From an uncultured Gemmatimonadota bacterium (GTDB taxonomy: Bacteria > Gemmatimonadota > Gemmatimonadetes > Gemmatimonadales > GWC2-71-9), in NCBI GenBank assembly GCA_946887295.1, contig CAMPKP010000068.1:1-16429 (forward strand): a stretch of DNA of 16,429 bases. The letters run 5' to 3'. Numbering within the stretch: position 1 is the first letter of the stretch; each line of letters starts with the position of its first letter. The notes beneath the pieces were generated by a model. That model had not been told where the DNA came from and made no database searches. It saw only the letters and a program-made list of their open reading frames with translations. Made by a program: the position numbers and the translations under genes. Below, piece after piece: positions 1 to 9,974 of the stretch.

Positions 1-1857
1 CTCGCCGAGGCGCACCGCGCCGCCTGGGAGCGCGGGGATCGACTGGCGCTCGGGAACCGCGTCGGGCTGCCGACCCTCGAGCGGGCCGCCGGCCGCTTTC
101 GTCGCGCCCTCGAGGCGGATCCCTCGTATGCGCCGGCGGCAGCGGCGCTGGCGGAGCTGACGCTCGAGCTGCGGGACACCGCGCTGCTGGGCTCCGCCCT
201 CGGCGCGCTACGCCGGGCCGCGGCCGTTCCGCATGCGGCGCCCGAGGTGTACCTCGCGCGAGGGCGGCTCGAGCGCGCCGCCGCGAGCCCGGACTCCGCG
301 CGTCAGGCCTTCGAGCGCTACCTCGCCGCGGGAGGGCGTCGGGCGCTGGGGCTGCTGGAGCTGGCCCGCACGCGCCTCGCCGAAGGTGACGCCGGGGCGG
401 AAGCGCTCTACTACGAGGGAGCTGCTCTGGAGGACTCCTCTGCGGTCGCGGGATATCGCGCCGACCTCGCTGTGGTGGCGGCCGATCCGGACCTCGCCCG
501 CTTCGATCGGGCGCGCGGCGCCGCCCGGGCCGAGCTGCTCCGGCGCTTCTGGACCGACCGCGACCGGTTGGAGATGCGCCCCGAAGGCGAGCGGCTGCGC
601 GAGCACTATCGGCGGCTGCTGTTCGCCAGGCGGAACTTCGCGCTGACCGTGAGTCGCCGCTTCTACGGCCCGGCCGACGCCTACCGGTCGAAGGGACTGG
701 AGATCGACGATCGCGGGGTGATCTACGTGCGGCACGGCGCACCGGCCGAGCGCCTCCGTCCCTTCGTGTTCGGGCTCATGCCGAACGAGTCGTGGCGGTT
801 CGACCGCGCCGAGGGCGACCTCCTCTTTCACTTCAGCTCCGGATGGGACTCCAGCGGCGGGGGCGACCTCTACGATTACCGCCTGGTGGAGAGCGTCCTC
901 GATCTGCGCGGCGCCACGGAGGCTCCAGAGGATCAGCTGCTCCTCTCCCGGCAGTCGCTCTCGGCCGTCTACGGCCGCATGCTCAACTGGGGACGGTTCG
1001 GCGCCACGCGGTCCCGCGCGCGCGAGCGCGGAATCGGGCAGGCCAGCATCGCGATCGGCACCACCACCGACAGTCACGAGCTGCGGTTCTCCGGAACGCT
1101 GGGAGCGGTCGCCGACCTGGTGGCGGTCGGCTCGACGGATGGCGGGATCATCGGGCATCTCGTGTTCGCCGTGGCGGAGCCCGGCACCAGACCCGAGCGC
1201 GAGGCCGGCGGCCCGCGCTACACGGTTCGGGTCCGCGCGGTCGCCGGCGACACGGCGGGCCGGCCGTTCGCGAACGCGGACACCACGATCGTGTTCCGCC
1301 CCTCCGCACCGCTCGGCCGCAGCCAGTATCTCATCGGGAGGATCGAGCTGCCCCTTCCCGCCGGACTGTGGACCTGGCGCGCGGCGCTGCAGCTCGGCGA
1401 CAGCCTCGGTGTCGTGCTGCGCTGGGACACGGTGAGGGTGAGCGCGCCCGGGCCGGCGCTCGCGCTCAGCGACCTGGCGCTCGGCGTGCGCGGAGCGAGC
1501 GCCGCGTGGGAGCCGTCGCCGCGGGACACCGTGCTGCTCACGCCCTTCGATCTGTTCCGCGAGCGCTCGGAGGTCGAGCTCTATTACGAGGTCACCGGCA
1601 CGACGGCCGGAGATTCCTACCGTCACGAGATCGCGGTGTACCGCATGAAGGGCGAGTCCGGCAATGCCGAGGGACGGCCGGCGGTCACGCTCGGCTTCGA
1701 CGAGCGAGCGGCCGGCCCCCTGCTCCGCTCGCACCGCGTGCTGCAGCTCGCCCGGCTCAAGCCCGGCCGCTACCTCCTGGAGGTGCAGGTGCGCGCGCCG
1801 GGCGGTCACGTGGTCGCGCGACGCCGGGAGTTCAGAGTGGTGCGCTTTCCGTCTTGA
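1..1857 (+). CDS. GWxTD-domain protein with N-terminal TPR-like region (5' end outside window)
   Basis: The frame is open from base 1 and ends at TGA 1855-1857, giving 618 residues with the N-terminus missing. Residues about 25-110 are Ala/Leu/Arg-rich paired helices resembling TPRs (for example AAGRFRRALEADPSYAPAAAA). A GWxTD-like domain follows: FWTDRD at 183-188, an EHYRRLLFARRNF helix near 201-213, then GLEIDDRGVIYVRHGAP at 232-248. The last aligns with the family signature GWxTDRGxxYIxxGxP, but the Trp and Thr are replaced (GLEID). The C-terminal half is predicted beta-rich (for example ALSDLALG and VELYYEVTG), as in other GWxTD proteins. The molecular role of the family is not established; members are usually predicted to be exported or envelope-associated. 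No signal peptide can be judged because the start is missing. It converges on guaA. The family assignment is fairly secure; function is unknown. Confidence 0.75.
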   Translation, partial: LAEAHRAAWERGDRLALGNRVGLPTLERAAGRFRRALEADPSYAPAAAALAELTLELRDTALLGSALGALRRAAAVPHAAPEVYLARGRLERAAASPDSARQAFERYLAAGGRRALGLLELARTRLAEGDAGAEALYYEGAALEDSSAVAGYRADLAVVAADPDLARFDRARGAARAELLRRFWTDRDRLEMRPEGERLREHYRRLLFARRNFALTVSRRFYGPADAYRSKGLEIDDRGVIYVRHGAPAERLRPFVFGLMPNESWRFDRAEGDLLFHFSSGWDSSGGGDLYDYRLVESVLDLRGATEAPEDQLLLSRQSLSAVYGRMLNWGRFGATRSRARERGIGQASIAIGTTTDSHELRFSGTLGAVADLVAVGSTDGGIIGHLVFAVAEPGTRPEREAGGPRYTVRVRAVAGDTAGRPFANADTTIVFRPSAPLGRSQYLIGRIELPLPAGLWTWRAALQLGDSLGVVLRWDTVRVSAPGPALALSDLALGVRGASAAWEPSPRDTVLLTPFDLFRERSEVELYYEVTGTTAGDSYRHEIAVYRMKGESGNAEGRPAVTLGFDERAAGPLLRSHRVLQLARLKPGRYLLEVQVRAPGGHVVARRREFRVVRFPS

Positions 1858-1929
1858 TGAGTCCGGGCCCGTCTCGCATCGCGGGGTCGCTCGGGAGCCC
1901 GCGACGACGCGCGGCTCGCTCCGCCGGCC

Positions 1930-3486
1930 CTACTCCCACTCGATCGTAGCGGGCGGCTTCGAGCTGACGTCGTAGACCACCCGGTTCACGCCGTCGACCT
2001 CGTTGGCGATCCGGTTCGAGATGCGAGCCAGCACGTCGGGGGGGAAGGGGAACCAGTCGGCCGTCATGCCGTCCCGGCTGGTCACCGCGCGGAGCGCGAT
2101 CACCTGGTCGTAGGTCCGGAAATCCCCCTGCACCCCGACCGAGCGGATCGGCAGCAGCACGGCGAACGCCTGCCAGATGTCGTCGTAGAGGCCGGCCGCC
2201 CGGATCTCCTCGATGTAGATGTTGTCCGCCCGCCGGAGGACGTCGAGGTTCTCACGAGAGACTTCGCCCAGGATCCGTATGGCGAGGCCGGGACCGGGGA
2301 AGGGATGGCGGCCGACCATCTCCTCCGGGAGGCCGAGCTCGCGCCCGACCTGGCGGACCTCGTCCTTGAACAGCTCGCGCAGCGGCTCGAGGAGCTTGAA
2401 CGGCAGCCGCTCCGGCAGTCCCCCGACGTTGTGATGGGTCTTGATCGTCACCGAGGGGCCGCCCTTCGGCGAGACCGACTCGATCACGTCGGGGTACAGG
2501 GTGCCCTGCACCAGGAAGCCGATATCCTTCCCCACTGCCTTCGCCTCGGCCTCGAAGACCTCGATGAACGTGTGGCCGATGCGGCGCCGCTTCTCCTCGG
2601 GATCGGAGATGCCCGCCAGCCGCTCCAGGAACCGGTCGCTGGCGTCCACCACGCGCAGGTCGATCCCCAGGTGCCGCCGGAAGGTCGCCTCCACCTGCTC
2701 CCGCTCGTGCAGGCGGAGGAGCCCGTGGTCCACGAAGATGCAGGTCAGGCGGTCGCCGACCGCGCGGTGCACCAGCACCGCCGCCACCGAGCTGTCCACG
2801 CCGCCCGACAGCCCGCAGATGACGCGCTGGTCGGGTCCCACCAGCTCCCGTATCCGGGCGACCTCGCTCTCCACGAAGTGCCCTGCCGTCCAGTCGGGCA
2901 CGCAGCGGCAGATCTCGAAGAGGAAGTTGTTGAGGATCTCGCCCCCTCGGGGCGTGTGCGCCACCTCGGGGTGGAACTGCACGCCGAAGAGGGGGTCTCG
3001 GGTGTGCTCCATCGCGGCGATGGGTGAGTTGTCGCTGCTGGCGGTTACCCGGTAGCCGGGAGGGGGAACGTCCACGTGATCGCCGTGGCTCATCCACACC
3101 GGCGTCTCCTCGCCCCGTCCGAAGCCGTGGAAGAGCCGGCCCCCTTCGACGGTCACGCTGGCGCGTCCGTACTCGCGGCGGTCGGCACGCGTGACGTTGC
3201 CGCCGGCGAGGTGGGCCAGGAGCTGCATCCCGTAGCAGAGGCCGAGCACCGGGGTGCCGAGTCGGAGCAGCTCGGGGTCCGCCGTCGGGACGCTTTCGCC
3301 GTAGACGGAGTTGGGTCCGCCCGAGAGGATGATCCCCTTGGGATTCCACTCGCGGATCCACTGCACCGTCCGCGACGGGGGATGGATCTCGCAGTACACG
3401 TGGGCCTCGCGCACCCTCCGGGCGATCAGCTGGGTGTACTGCGAGCCGAAATCGATGATCAGGATGCCGTCGTGATGGCCTGGCAA
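1930..3486 (-). CDS. guaA: GMP synthase (glutamine-hydrolysing)
   Basis: Converts XMP to GMP with ATP and glutamine-derived ammonia, the last step of guanine nucleotide synthesis; cytosolic. With the start at TTG 3486 it is 518 residues, normal for GuaA. The class I amidotransferase domain occupies about 7-195, with nucleophile C84 (GLCYGMQ) and H172/E174 (FHPEV). The ATP-pyrophosphatase loop is GLSGGVDSS at 225-233. The C-terminal dimerisation domain ends in the characteristic TIEWE. The frame continues upstream to an ATG at 3573, but that would add 29 non-conserved residues inside lysA. The TTG has GGAGAG 7 nt upstream and lies 23 nt after the lysA stop, so I prefer it. It is the last gene of the minus-strand block and converges with the GWxTD gene. 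Function is very secure; the start is likely. Confidence 0.97.
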   Translation of the reverse strand: MPGHHDGILIIDFGSQYTQLIARRVREAHVYCEIHPPSRTVQWIREWNPKGIILSGGPNSVYGESVPTADPELLRLGTPVLGLCYGMQLLAHLAGGNVTRADRREYGRASVTVEGGRLFHGFGRGEETPVWMSHGDHVDVPPPGYRVTASSDNSPIAAMEHTRDPLFGVQFHPEVAHTPRGGEILNNFLFEICRCVPDWTAGHFVESEVARIRELVGPDQRVICGLSGGVDSSVAAVLVHRAVGDRLTCIFVDHGLLRLHEREQVEATFRRHLGIDLRVVDASDRFLERLAGISDPEEKRRRIGHTFIEVFEAEAKAVGKDIGFLVQGTLYPDVIESVSPKGGPSVTIKTHHNVGGLPERLPFKLLEPLRELFKDEVRQVGRELGLPEEMVGRHPFPGPGLAIRILGEVSRENLDVLRRADNIYIEEIRAAGLYDDIWQAFAVLLPIRSVGVQGDFRTYDQVIALRAVTSRDGMTADWFPFPPDVLARISNRIANEVDGVNRVVYDVSSKPPATIEWE

Positions 3487-3493
3487 TGAATGA

Positions 3494-3499
3494 CTCTCC
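3494..3499 (-). promoter_or_regulatory. Ribosome binding site of guaA
   Basis: GGAGAG on the minus strand, 7 nt before TTG 3486. It lies in the 23-nt gap after the lysA stop and supports TTG as the guaA start over the in-frame ATG at 3573 inside lysA. Confidence 0.55.
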
Positions 3500-3509
3500 G
3501 GCCTGCCGT

Positions 3510-4835
3510 TCAGGGGGAGACCTTCTCGGTGCGAAACAGCTCGTCCAACCGCTCGCGCGGCCGCGATATCCACCAGCGGCCCTGGTCCACCATGACCTCC
3601 GCCGGCCGGGGACGGGTATTGTAGTTCGATGCCATCACGAACCCGTACGCGCCGGCGCCGAGCACCGCGATCCGCTCCCCCCGGTCGAGGCCGGGAAGCG
3701 TACGATCCCGCGCGAGAAAGTCTCCCGTCTCACAGACCGGCCCCACCACATCCACCACGGCGTCGGGCCGGGACCGCGTCTCGACCTCGGCCATCTCGTG
3801 GTAGGCCATGTAGTGGCTGGGACGGACCAGGTCGTTCATTCCGGCGTCCACGATGACCAGGTCCTTGCCTCCGGAGTGCTTCCTCGAGAGCACGGTGGTG
3901 AGGAGCACGCCGGCGCTGCCGACCAGATACCGGCCGGGCTCCATGACGAGAGTCAACCCGCTTCCCTCGATCAGCGGCACGATGGTCGAGGCCAGGGAGG
4001 CGGGGCTCAGCGGCTGCTCGTCGCGGTAGCGGATGCCGATCCCTCCGCCGACGTCGAGCGAGCGAATGGTGTCCACGCCGGCCTCGCGCAGCCGGGCGAC
4101 CAGATCGAGCAGCCGCCTGATCCCCTCCGCGTAGGGGCGGGGGTCGAGCAGCTGGCTCCCGATGTGCATGGCGATGGTGTCCAGCGTGAGCAGCGGGTGC
4201 TCGGCCACACGGAGGGCGAGGGGGACCACCTGATCCACCGGCACGCCGAACTTGATCCCGCCCTGGCCCGTGGCGATGTACGGGTGGGTGTCGGCGGTGA
4301 CATCGGGATTGACCCGGATCCCGACCCGGATGGGGCGGGCGCGCCGCGCCACGATGCGGGCCAACGCGGCCAGCTCCGCCGTGGACTCCAGGTGCACATG
4401 GCCGATCCCGGCCTCGACGGCGGCGGTCAGCTCCTCGTCGGTCTTTCCCACGCCGCTGAAGACGATCCGCTCAGGCTCGAACCCGGCGGCGAGTGCGCGC
4501 GCCAGCTCCCCGCCCGACACGATATCGGCACCCGCGCCCAGATCGCGCAGGATCCGGAGCACCGCGAGATTCGAGTTCGCTTTGACTGCGTAGGCGATCC
4601 GGTGCGGCACCGGTGCCAGCGCCTCGTCGAGGGCCCGGAACTGCCGGCGGATGACTTCGGCGTTGTACACGTAGGCCGGAGTCCCCGCCCCGTCAGCCAC
4701 CGCCGACAGGGGAACTCCGCCCAGGTGGAGCGAGCCGCCGACGCGCCGGATGCCCGCGTCGGCGTAGAGCAGCGAGGCTTCGGCCTTTCCTGCCGTCCGC
4801 CAATCCGCGGCGCCGGTCAGTAGGCCCTCGCCCAT
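3510..4835 (-). CDS. lysA: Diaminopimelate decarboxylase
   Basis: PLP enzyme that decarboxylates meso-diaminopimelate to L-lysine, the last step of the DAP pathway; cytosolic. 441 residues. The alanine-racemase-like TIM barrel carries the PLP lysine K85 in [15 protein letters not shown] is at 224-229, the phosphate-binding DVGGGIG at 261-267 and EPGRYLVG at 299-306. The substrate-binding CETGD at 368-372 and [10 protein letters not shown] at 397-406 are intact, so the fold 2 C-terminal beta domain is complete. The frame is open far upstream (to 5249), but that part is the shadow of proS. ATG 4835 has GGAGG just upstream and overlaps the proS end by 19 nt, suggesting translational coupling. 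It lies between proS and guaA. Ornithine or arginine decarboxylases of the same fold are less likely given the CETGD and GGGIG context. Confidence 0.96.
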   Translation of the reverse strand: MGEGLLTGAADWRTAGKAEASLLYADAGIRRVGGSLHLGGVPLSAVADGAGTPAYVYNAEVIRRQFRALDEALAPVPHRIAYAVKANSNLAVLRILRDLGAGADIVSGGELARALAAGFEPERIVFSGVGKTDEELTAAVEAGIGHVHLESTAELAALARIVARRARPIRVGIRVNPDVTADTHPYIATGQGGIKFGVPVDQVVPLALRVAEHPLLTLDTIAMHIGSQLLDPRPYAEGIRRLLDLVARLREAGVDTIRSLDVGGGIGIRYRDEQPLSPASLASTIVPLIEGSGLTLVMEPGRYLVGSAGVLLTTVLSRKHSGGKDLVIVDAGMNDLVRPSHYMAYHEMAEVETRSRPDAVVDVVGPVCETGDFLARDRTLPGLDRGERIAVLGAGAYGFVMASNYNTRPRPAEVMVDQGRWWISRPRERLDELFRTEKVSP

Positions 4836-6265
4836 AGCGCCTCCGCGATGCTGGGACGGCCGCACCACATGCAGGTGGCGGGAACCTCGGCCGACTTGAA
4901 CTCCTCGTCCGGCAGGACCCGGATGGTCGCCTTGGTGGCCTCCTTGATCTCCGTCTCGCACTCCGGGCGTCCGCAGAAGCCGGAGTAGATGAACCCTCCG
5001 CCCGCCTCGAGCTGGGCAAGGAACTGCTCTTTGGTGGCGCCGCGGATGCTGTTCGCCTCGCGCCGGGCCCGGGCGGTCTCCAGCATCTCGCGCTGCATGG
5101 CCTCCATCACCGCCATCAGCGTCGCGGGGAGACCGGCGAGGGGCAGGCTCTCCTTCTTGCCTCCGGTGCGCCGCGCCAGCATCGCGGTGCCCGCGGCGAC
5201 GTCGCGGGGCCCGATCTCGAGGCGGAGCGGGACTCCCCTGCCCTCCCATTCGTAGTACTTGGCTCCCGGCTTCAGTCCGTCGCGCGCATCGAGGTGCACC
5301 CGGATCCCGGCGGCGGCCAGCTCCTTCCGGGTGCGCTCGGCGACCTCGAGCACCGTGGAGCGCTCTTCATCGCTCTTGTAGATGGGCACGATGACCACCT
5401 GGTGCTGCGCCAGCCGCGGCGGGCACACCAGCCCCGCGTCGTCGCCGTGGACCATGATCAGCGCTCCGACGAGCCGGGTCGAGACGCCCCAGGAGGTGTT
5501 CCACACGTGGTCCAGATCCCCCGACGCGGTCTGGAAGGTGACCTCGAAGGCGCGGGCGAAGTTCTGGCCCAGATTGTGGCTGGTGCCCGCCTGCAGCGCC
5601 TTGTTGTCCTGCATCAGCGCCTCGCAGCTGTAGGTGCGCAGCGCGCCCGCGAAGCGCTCGCTGTCGGTCTTCAGGCCGGTCACGACCGGCATCGCCATCC
5701 ACTCCTCCATGAACGTGCGGTACACCCCGAGCATCCGGCGGGTCTCCTCCTCGGCCTCGGCCTCGGTCGCGTGGGCGGTGTGACCCTCCTGCCAGAGGAA
5801 CTCCGTGGTCCGGAGAAAGAGACGGGTGCGCAGCTCCCAGCGGACCACGTTGGCCCACTGGTTGATCAGCACCGGCAGATCGCGGTAGCTCTGGATCCAC
5901 TTGGCGTACATGGCGTAGATGATGGTCTCCGACGTCGGCCGGACCACCAGCGGCTCCTCCAGCTCCTTGCCCCCGCCGTGGGTGACCACCGCGGTCTCGG
6001 GCGCGAAGCCCTCGACGTGCTCCGCTTCCCGGCTGAGGAAGCTCTGGGGAATGAAGAGCGGGAAGTAGGCGTTCTCGTGGCCGGTGTCCTTGAACATCTG
6101 GTCCAGGGCGCGCTGCATCTGTTCCCAGATGGCGTAGCCGTTGGGCCGGATGACCATGCACCCTCGCACCGGGCTGTAGTCGGCCAGCTTGGCCCGCGCG
6201 ATGAGCTCATTGTACCAGGCGCTGAAATCGGTCGCCCTGGGCGTCAACGCCTTCGTGTCCGCCAT
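4817..6265 (-). CDS. proS: Prolyl-tRNA synthetase, archaeal/eukaryote-like type
   Basis: Class II synthetase that charges tRNA-Pro. 482 residues. This is the short type without the inserted editing domain of E. coli ProRS. Class II features visible are [11 protein letters not shown] (107-117), motif 2 around [20 protein letters not shown] (143-162), and motif 3 around [16 protein letters not shown] (256-271). The anticodon-binding domain is at about 285-390. A C-terminal zinc-binding module has C431, C436, C465 and C468, and the protein ends in Tyr, both typical of this type. ATG 6265 has AGGAAG 5 nt upstream. It follows hisS by 33 nt and overlaps lysA, so it is probably co-transcribed with both. 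Function is very secure. Confidence 0.97.
   Translation of the reverse strand: MADTKALTPRATDFSAWYNELIARAKLADYSPVRGCMVIRPNGYAIWEQMQRALDQMFKDTGHENAYFPLFIPQSFLSREAEHVEGFAPETAVVTHGGGKELEEPLVVRPTSETIIYAMYAKWIQSYRDLPVLINQWANVVRWELRTRLFLRTTEFLWQEGHTAHATEAEAEEETRRMLGVYRTFMEEWMAMPVVTGLKTDSERFAGALRTYSCEALMQDNKALQAGTSHNLGQNFARAFEVTFQTASGDLDHVWNTSWGVSTRLVGALIMVHGDDAGLVCPPRLAQHQVVIVPIYKSDEERSTVLEVAERTRKELAAAGIRVHLDARDGLKPGAKYYEWEGRGVPLRLEIGPRDVAAGTAMLARRTGGKKESLPLAGLPATLMAVMEAMQREMLETARARREANSIRGATKEQFLAQLEAGGGFIYSGFCGRPECETEIKEATKATIRVLPDEEFKSAEVPATCMWCGRPSIAEALWARAY
4840..4844 (-). promoter_or_regulatory. Ribosome binding site of lysA
   Basis: Perfect GGAGG on the minus strand, 4 nt before ATG 4835 and inside the 3' end of proS. 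It fixes the lysA start at 4835 although the frame is open for another 400 nt upstream. Confidence 0.65.
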
Positions 6266-6298
6266 CCTTGCTTCCTTTCGTGCTCTGTCGTCCGCGGC

Positions 6299-7603
6299 TC
6301 AGCGCACCTGCGCCAGGACCCGCGCCAGCCGCTCGCGCACCGCGTCCCGCGGCACCGACTCCTGGGTCTTCTCCCTGAGGTCCTTCACCATCACCTCGCC
6401 CCTGGCGCGGTCATCGGGGCCCACCACCACCGCCAGTCGCGCGCCTCGGGCGTCGGCCAGCTTCAGCTGCTTGCCGACCGCCTGCGGCGAGAGCGCGTAC
6501 TCCGCCCGGATGCCCGCATCCCGCAGCTCCCTGGCGAGGCCGAGGACGTGCGGCACGTCGGCCTCACTGATCGTCGCGAGGAACACATCGATGCTCGACG
6601 ACGGGCCGGGGGCCAGTCCCCGGTCGCGGAGCAGCTCCCCGAGCACCACGTCGCCCATCCCGAAGCCCAGCGCGGGGAGATCCACGCCGCCGAGGGACTG
6701 GAGCAGATGGTCGTAGCGTCCGCCGCCGCAGATCGCGCGCAGCTCGCCGCGCGCGTCGAACAGCTCGAACACCGTGCCGGTGTAGTAGGCCAGCCCCCGC
6801 ACGATGCCGAGATCCAGGTCCAGGTACTCGCCGTACCCGAGCGCCTGAAGTGCCTCGAGCGTCAGCCGGAGCGGCTCGCCCTGTTCCAGCGCGGCCGCGA
6901 GCCCTCCGCCCGCCCGCTGCAGCTCCGGCCAGCTCCCCAGGCGCGCGAGGTCCAGCAGCCGCTCGATCGTCGCGCCGGGGATGCCCACACCGGACAGCTT
7001 GGCGATCGAGACCTCCTCCGGAGTCCGGCGGATCTTGTCGAACACCTGGTAGACGACCGGCACCTGCGCCTCCGAGACGCCGAGGCCCGCGAGGAGCGCC
7101 GTCAGCAGCCTGCGGTCGGAGAGCCGCACCCTGACGTCCTCCGGCCCCAGGCCGAACGCTCGCACCGCGTCGATCGCCAGCGCGACGATCTCGGCGTCGC
7201 CGAGGTGCCCCGGCTCGCCGATCAGATCGCAGTTGAGCTGGAAGTGCTCTCGAAGCCTCCCCCGTTGCTGCCGCTCGTAGCGGAAGAGCTGCGGGATGGA
7301 GAACCAGCGGATGGGCTTCCTGAGTCCGTTGGCGCGCGCCGCCACCATTCTGGCGAGGGTCGGCGTCATCTCCGGCCGCAGGGCGACCTCGCGCCCCCCC
7401 TTGTCCGTGAACGCATAGAGCTGGCCGACGATCTCCTCCCCGCTCTTCTCGGTGTACAGCTCCAGCGGCTCCAGCGGCGGGCCGTCGTACTCCTCGAAGC
7501 CATACCTCGCCGCCACCGCCCGCCAGGTCCGGAAGATGTGCTCCCGGAGCGCCAGATCGGCGGGGTAGAAGTCGCGAAATCCCGGCAGGGCCTGGGGTTG
7601 CAT
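6299..7603 (-). CDS. hisS: Histidyl-tRNA synthetase
   Basis: Class II synthetase that charges tRNA-His. 434 residues, a usual length. Visible motifs are the ALRPEMTPTLAR segment (74-85), motif 2 around FRYERQQRGRLREHFQLNCD (107-126), the HisA box RGLAYYTGTVFE (269-280), CGGGRYD (292-298), motif 3 around ALGFGMGDV (311-319), and an anticodon-binding domain from about 338. The REHFQ order and the GLAYYTG form of HisA differ from E. coli HisRS and resemble a separate bacterial/archaeal-like subgroup (inference). The presence of HisA and the full length argue against the paralogue HisZ. ATG 7603 has no Shine-Dalgarno sequence, but TATTAT lies 7 nt upstream. It follows folC by 40 nt and precedes proS by 33 nt. 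Confidence 0.96.
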   Translation of the reverse strand: MQPQALPGFRDFYPADLALREHIFRTWRAVAARYGFEEYDGPPLEPLELYTEKSGEEIVGQLYAFTDKGGREVALRPEMTPTLARMVAARANGLRKPIRWFSIPQLFRYERQQRGRLREHFQLNCDLIGEPGHLGDAEIVALAIDAVRAFGLGPEDVRVRLSDRRLLTALLAGLGVSEAQVPVVYQVFDKIRRTPEEVSIAKLSGVGIPGATIERLLDLARLGSWPELQRAGGGLAAALEQGEPLRLTLEALQALGYGEYLDLDLGIVRGLAYYTGTVFELFDARGELRAICGGGRYDHLLQSLGGVDLPALGFGMGDVVLGELLRDRGLAPGPSSSIDVFLATISEADVPHVLGLARELRDAGIRAEYALSPQAVGKQLKLADARGARLAVVVGPDDRARGEVMVKDLREKTQESVPRDAVRERLARVLAQVR

Positions 7604-7610
7604 GGGCAGG

Positions 7611-7616
7611 ATAATA
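7611..7616 (-). promoter_or_regulatory. Candidate -10 element immediately upstream of hisS
   Basis: TATTAT on the minus strand, with 7 nt between it and ATG 7603. It matches the TANNNT form of a -10 element and stands out in a very GC-rich background. Transcription from it would start at or next to the hisS start codon, giving a leaderless mRNA, which fits the absence of a Shine-Dalgarno sequence. No good -35 is visible 16-18 nt upstream. Confidence 0.35.
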
Positions 7617-7643
7617 GTGGACGACCAGGGTTCGAGCGAGCGG

Positions 7644-8876
7644 CTACAGCCCCAGCTCCGCCATCACGTCGCCGACGGTGTGGAACGAGCCGGTCACCAG
7701 GATCGTTCCCGCTCCCTGCTGCACCTCGCGCAGGGCGGCGTGGAAGTCCGGCACGAGCGTCCACGCCGCTCGCGCGGGTGGGCGGGACGGATCGCTCAGC
7801 CACCGCCGCAGCCACGCTGCGCCCCAGCCTCGGCTCGCGGCGGTAGGGGCGACGGTGAGAACACCGCGATCGATCACCCGATCCAGTTGCACCAGCATGT
7901 CGGGCCACTCCTTGTCGCCCAGGATGGAGATCAGGCCGTGAAGCGGCCCGGGCGGCCGGATCGTCTCCAGCGCCGCGACCAGCGACCGGATGCCGTCGGG
8001 ATTATGGGCCACATCGAAGAGCCACTTGCCCCGGCGGTCCAGCCGCCCGGGGATCCACGCCTCGGCGAAGCCCCGGGCCACCGTGCCGCCGTCCGGCCGC
8101 CACGGCGGCGGCAGCGCCATGAGGATGCCCTGCGCCACGGCGGCGTTCCGCCGCTGATGCGGTCCCGCCAGCGCCAGCGGTCCGGTCCACTCGTAGTCGG
8201 GTGGCATGACCCGGACGTCGGCGCGGGCCGAGGCGTCCACCCGCGCCACGGCGCGGTGAGCCGCCCGGCGCAACACCTCCACCAGCCGGGGGTCCCGCTC
8301 GCCGATGACGAACGGCGCCCCGGGCTTCGCGATGCCCGCCTTCTCGGCGGCGATCTTCTCCAGCGTGTCGCCCAGGTACTTCATGTGATCGCGCTCGATC
8401 TTGGTCACCGCGCTGACCAGCGGTCGCACCACGTTGGTGCTGTCCAGCCGGCCGCCCAGTCCGACCTCGACCACGGCGACCTCCGCGCCGCGGGCGGCGA
8501 AGTCGGCGAACGCGATCGCCGTGGTGGCCTCGAAGAACGTGGCCCTCCGCTCCAGAATCAGCGGTTGCAGCCGGTCGGTCCACATGGCCACCGCATCCTC
8601 CGTGATCGGCACCTCGTTCACCCGGATCCGCTCGCGGAACGACACCAGGTGGGGCGAGGTGTAGACGCCGACCCGCCAGCCCGCCTCCTGCAGCGCCGCG
8701 GCTACCAGGGTGCAGACGCTCCCCTTCCCGTTGGTCCCGCCGATATGGATCGTGGGCACCAGGGCCTGCGGGTCACCCAGCGACTTGAGCAGGGCCCGTG
8801 TGGTGGCGAGCCCGAACTTGATGGTCGTGGTTCGGGGAAAAAGGAACTCGAGCGCCTGGTCGTATGTCAGCGGCAT
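7644..8876 (-). CDS. folC: Folylpolyglutamate synthase / dihydrofolate synthase
   Basis: Mur-ligase-family enzyme that adds glutamate to dihydropteroate and/or tetrahydrofolate; cytosolic. 410 residues from ATG 8876. It has the ATP loop HIGGTNGKGS (44-53), YTSPHLVSFRERIRVN (72-87), VVEVGLGGRLDSTN (135-148), the KAGIAK segment whose last Lys (184) matches the carbamylated lysine of the family, and FDVAHNPDG in the C-terminal domain. An in-frame ATG at 8948 is unlikely because it lies inside the terminator stem, and its extra 24 residues are low-complexity and non-conserved. No Shine-Dalgarno sequence is visible before 8876. accD-folC adjacency is widespread in bacteria, but here a terminator separates the two. 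Whether it has both activities or one cannot be read from the sequence. Confidence 0.94.
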   Translation of the reverse strand: MPLTYDQALEFLFPRTTTIKFGLATTRALLKSLGDPQALVPTIHIGGTNGKGSVCTLVAAALQEAGWRVGVYTSPHLVSFRERIRVNEVPITEDAVAMWTDRLQPLILERRATFFEATTAIAFADFAARGAEVAVVEVGLGGRLDSTNVVRPLVSAVTKIERDHMKYLGDTLEKIAAEKAGIAKPGAPFVIGERDPRLVEVLRRAAHRAVARVDASARADVRVMPPDYEWTGPLALAGPHQRRNAAVAQGILMALPPPWRPDGGTVARGFAEAWIPGRLDRRGKWLFDVAHNPDGIRSLVAALETIRPPGPLHGLISILGDKEWPDMLVQLDRVIDRGVLTVAPTAASRGWGAAWLRRWLSDPSRPPARAAWTLVPDFHAALREVQQGAGTILVTGSFHTVGDVMAELGL

Positions 8877-8930
8877 CGGGGCAAGGGTGAGTGGTCGGAA
8901 CCTGTCGGTCGAGCGGTGGCCGCGGCCCCC

Positions 8931-8973
8931 AAAAGAGCGGCGCCCCACCCAACGAGCTGCGGGTGGGGCGCCG
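8931..8973 (-). terminator. Intrinsic terminator after accD
   Basis: On the minus strand, a perfect 13-bp GC stem (arms 8961-8973 and 8938-8950) with a 10-nt loop is followed directly by CTCTTTT (8937-8931). It begins 21 nt after the accD stop. This is the only clear factor-independent terminator in the window, and it divides the minus-strand genes into two blocks. The plus-strand reading lacks a T-tract, so it acts in one direction. Confidence 0.85.
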
Positions 8974-8994
8974 GCTGAGGCGATCGACCGTCGC

Positions 8995-9870
<876 letters not shown>

Positions 9871-9974
9871 AGGAGTAGGGGGTCACCCGGACAGAGGGAA
9901 CAGTGGGCATCCGGAACCGATGGAATCTCTGCGATCCCACCCCGGCGCGCTAGGCCCCTCAATGTAACTCGTTG

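Noticed and set aside
208..1809. Minus-strand open frame opposite the GWxTD gene
   Set aside because: Mirror of the coding strand; the plus frame has clear TPR-like and GWxTD features and this one has none.
1880..1903. Inverted repeat CGCGGG/CCCGCG between the GWxTD gene and guaA, considered as a bidirectional terminator
   Set aside because: Only 6 bp, a 12-nt GC-rich loop and no T-tract on either side; likely chance in this composition.
3486..4823. Plus-strand open frame opposite lysA
   Set aside because: Antisense to a complete diaminopimelate decarboxylase; composition is that of a shadow frame.
4836..5249. N-terminal extension of the lysA frame
   Set aside because: Lies within proS and has shadow composition; GGAGG next to ATG 4835 marks the real start.
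5294..7846. Long plus-strand open frame (about 850 codons) opposite proS and hisS
   Set aside because: It is antisense to two secure synthetase genes, its translation is rich in Arg, His, Gln and Pro with no domain, and GC-rich codon bias produces such frames.
8918..8927. Palindrome GGCCGCGGCC before folC
   Set aside because: Short GC palindromes are expected by chance here, and there is no promoter next to it to suggest an operator.
9871..9974. Gap between accD and rodA searched for an accD promoter
   Set aside because: TTGAGG followed 17 nt later by TGGGAT is the best pair, but the -10 match is too weak to annotate; no tRNA or hairpin is seen.
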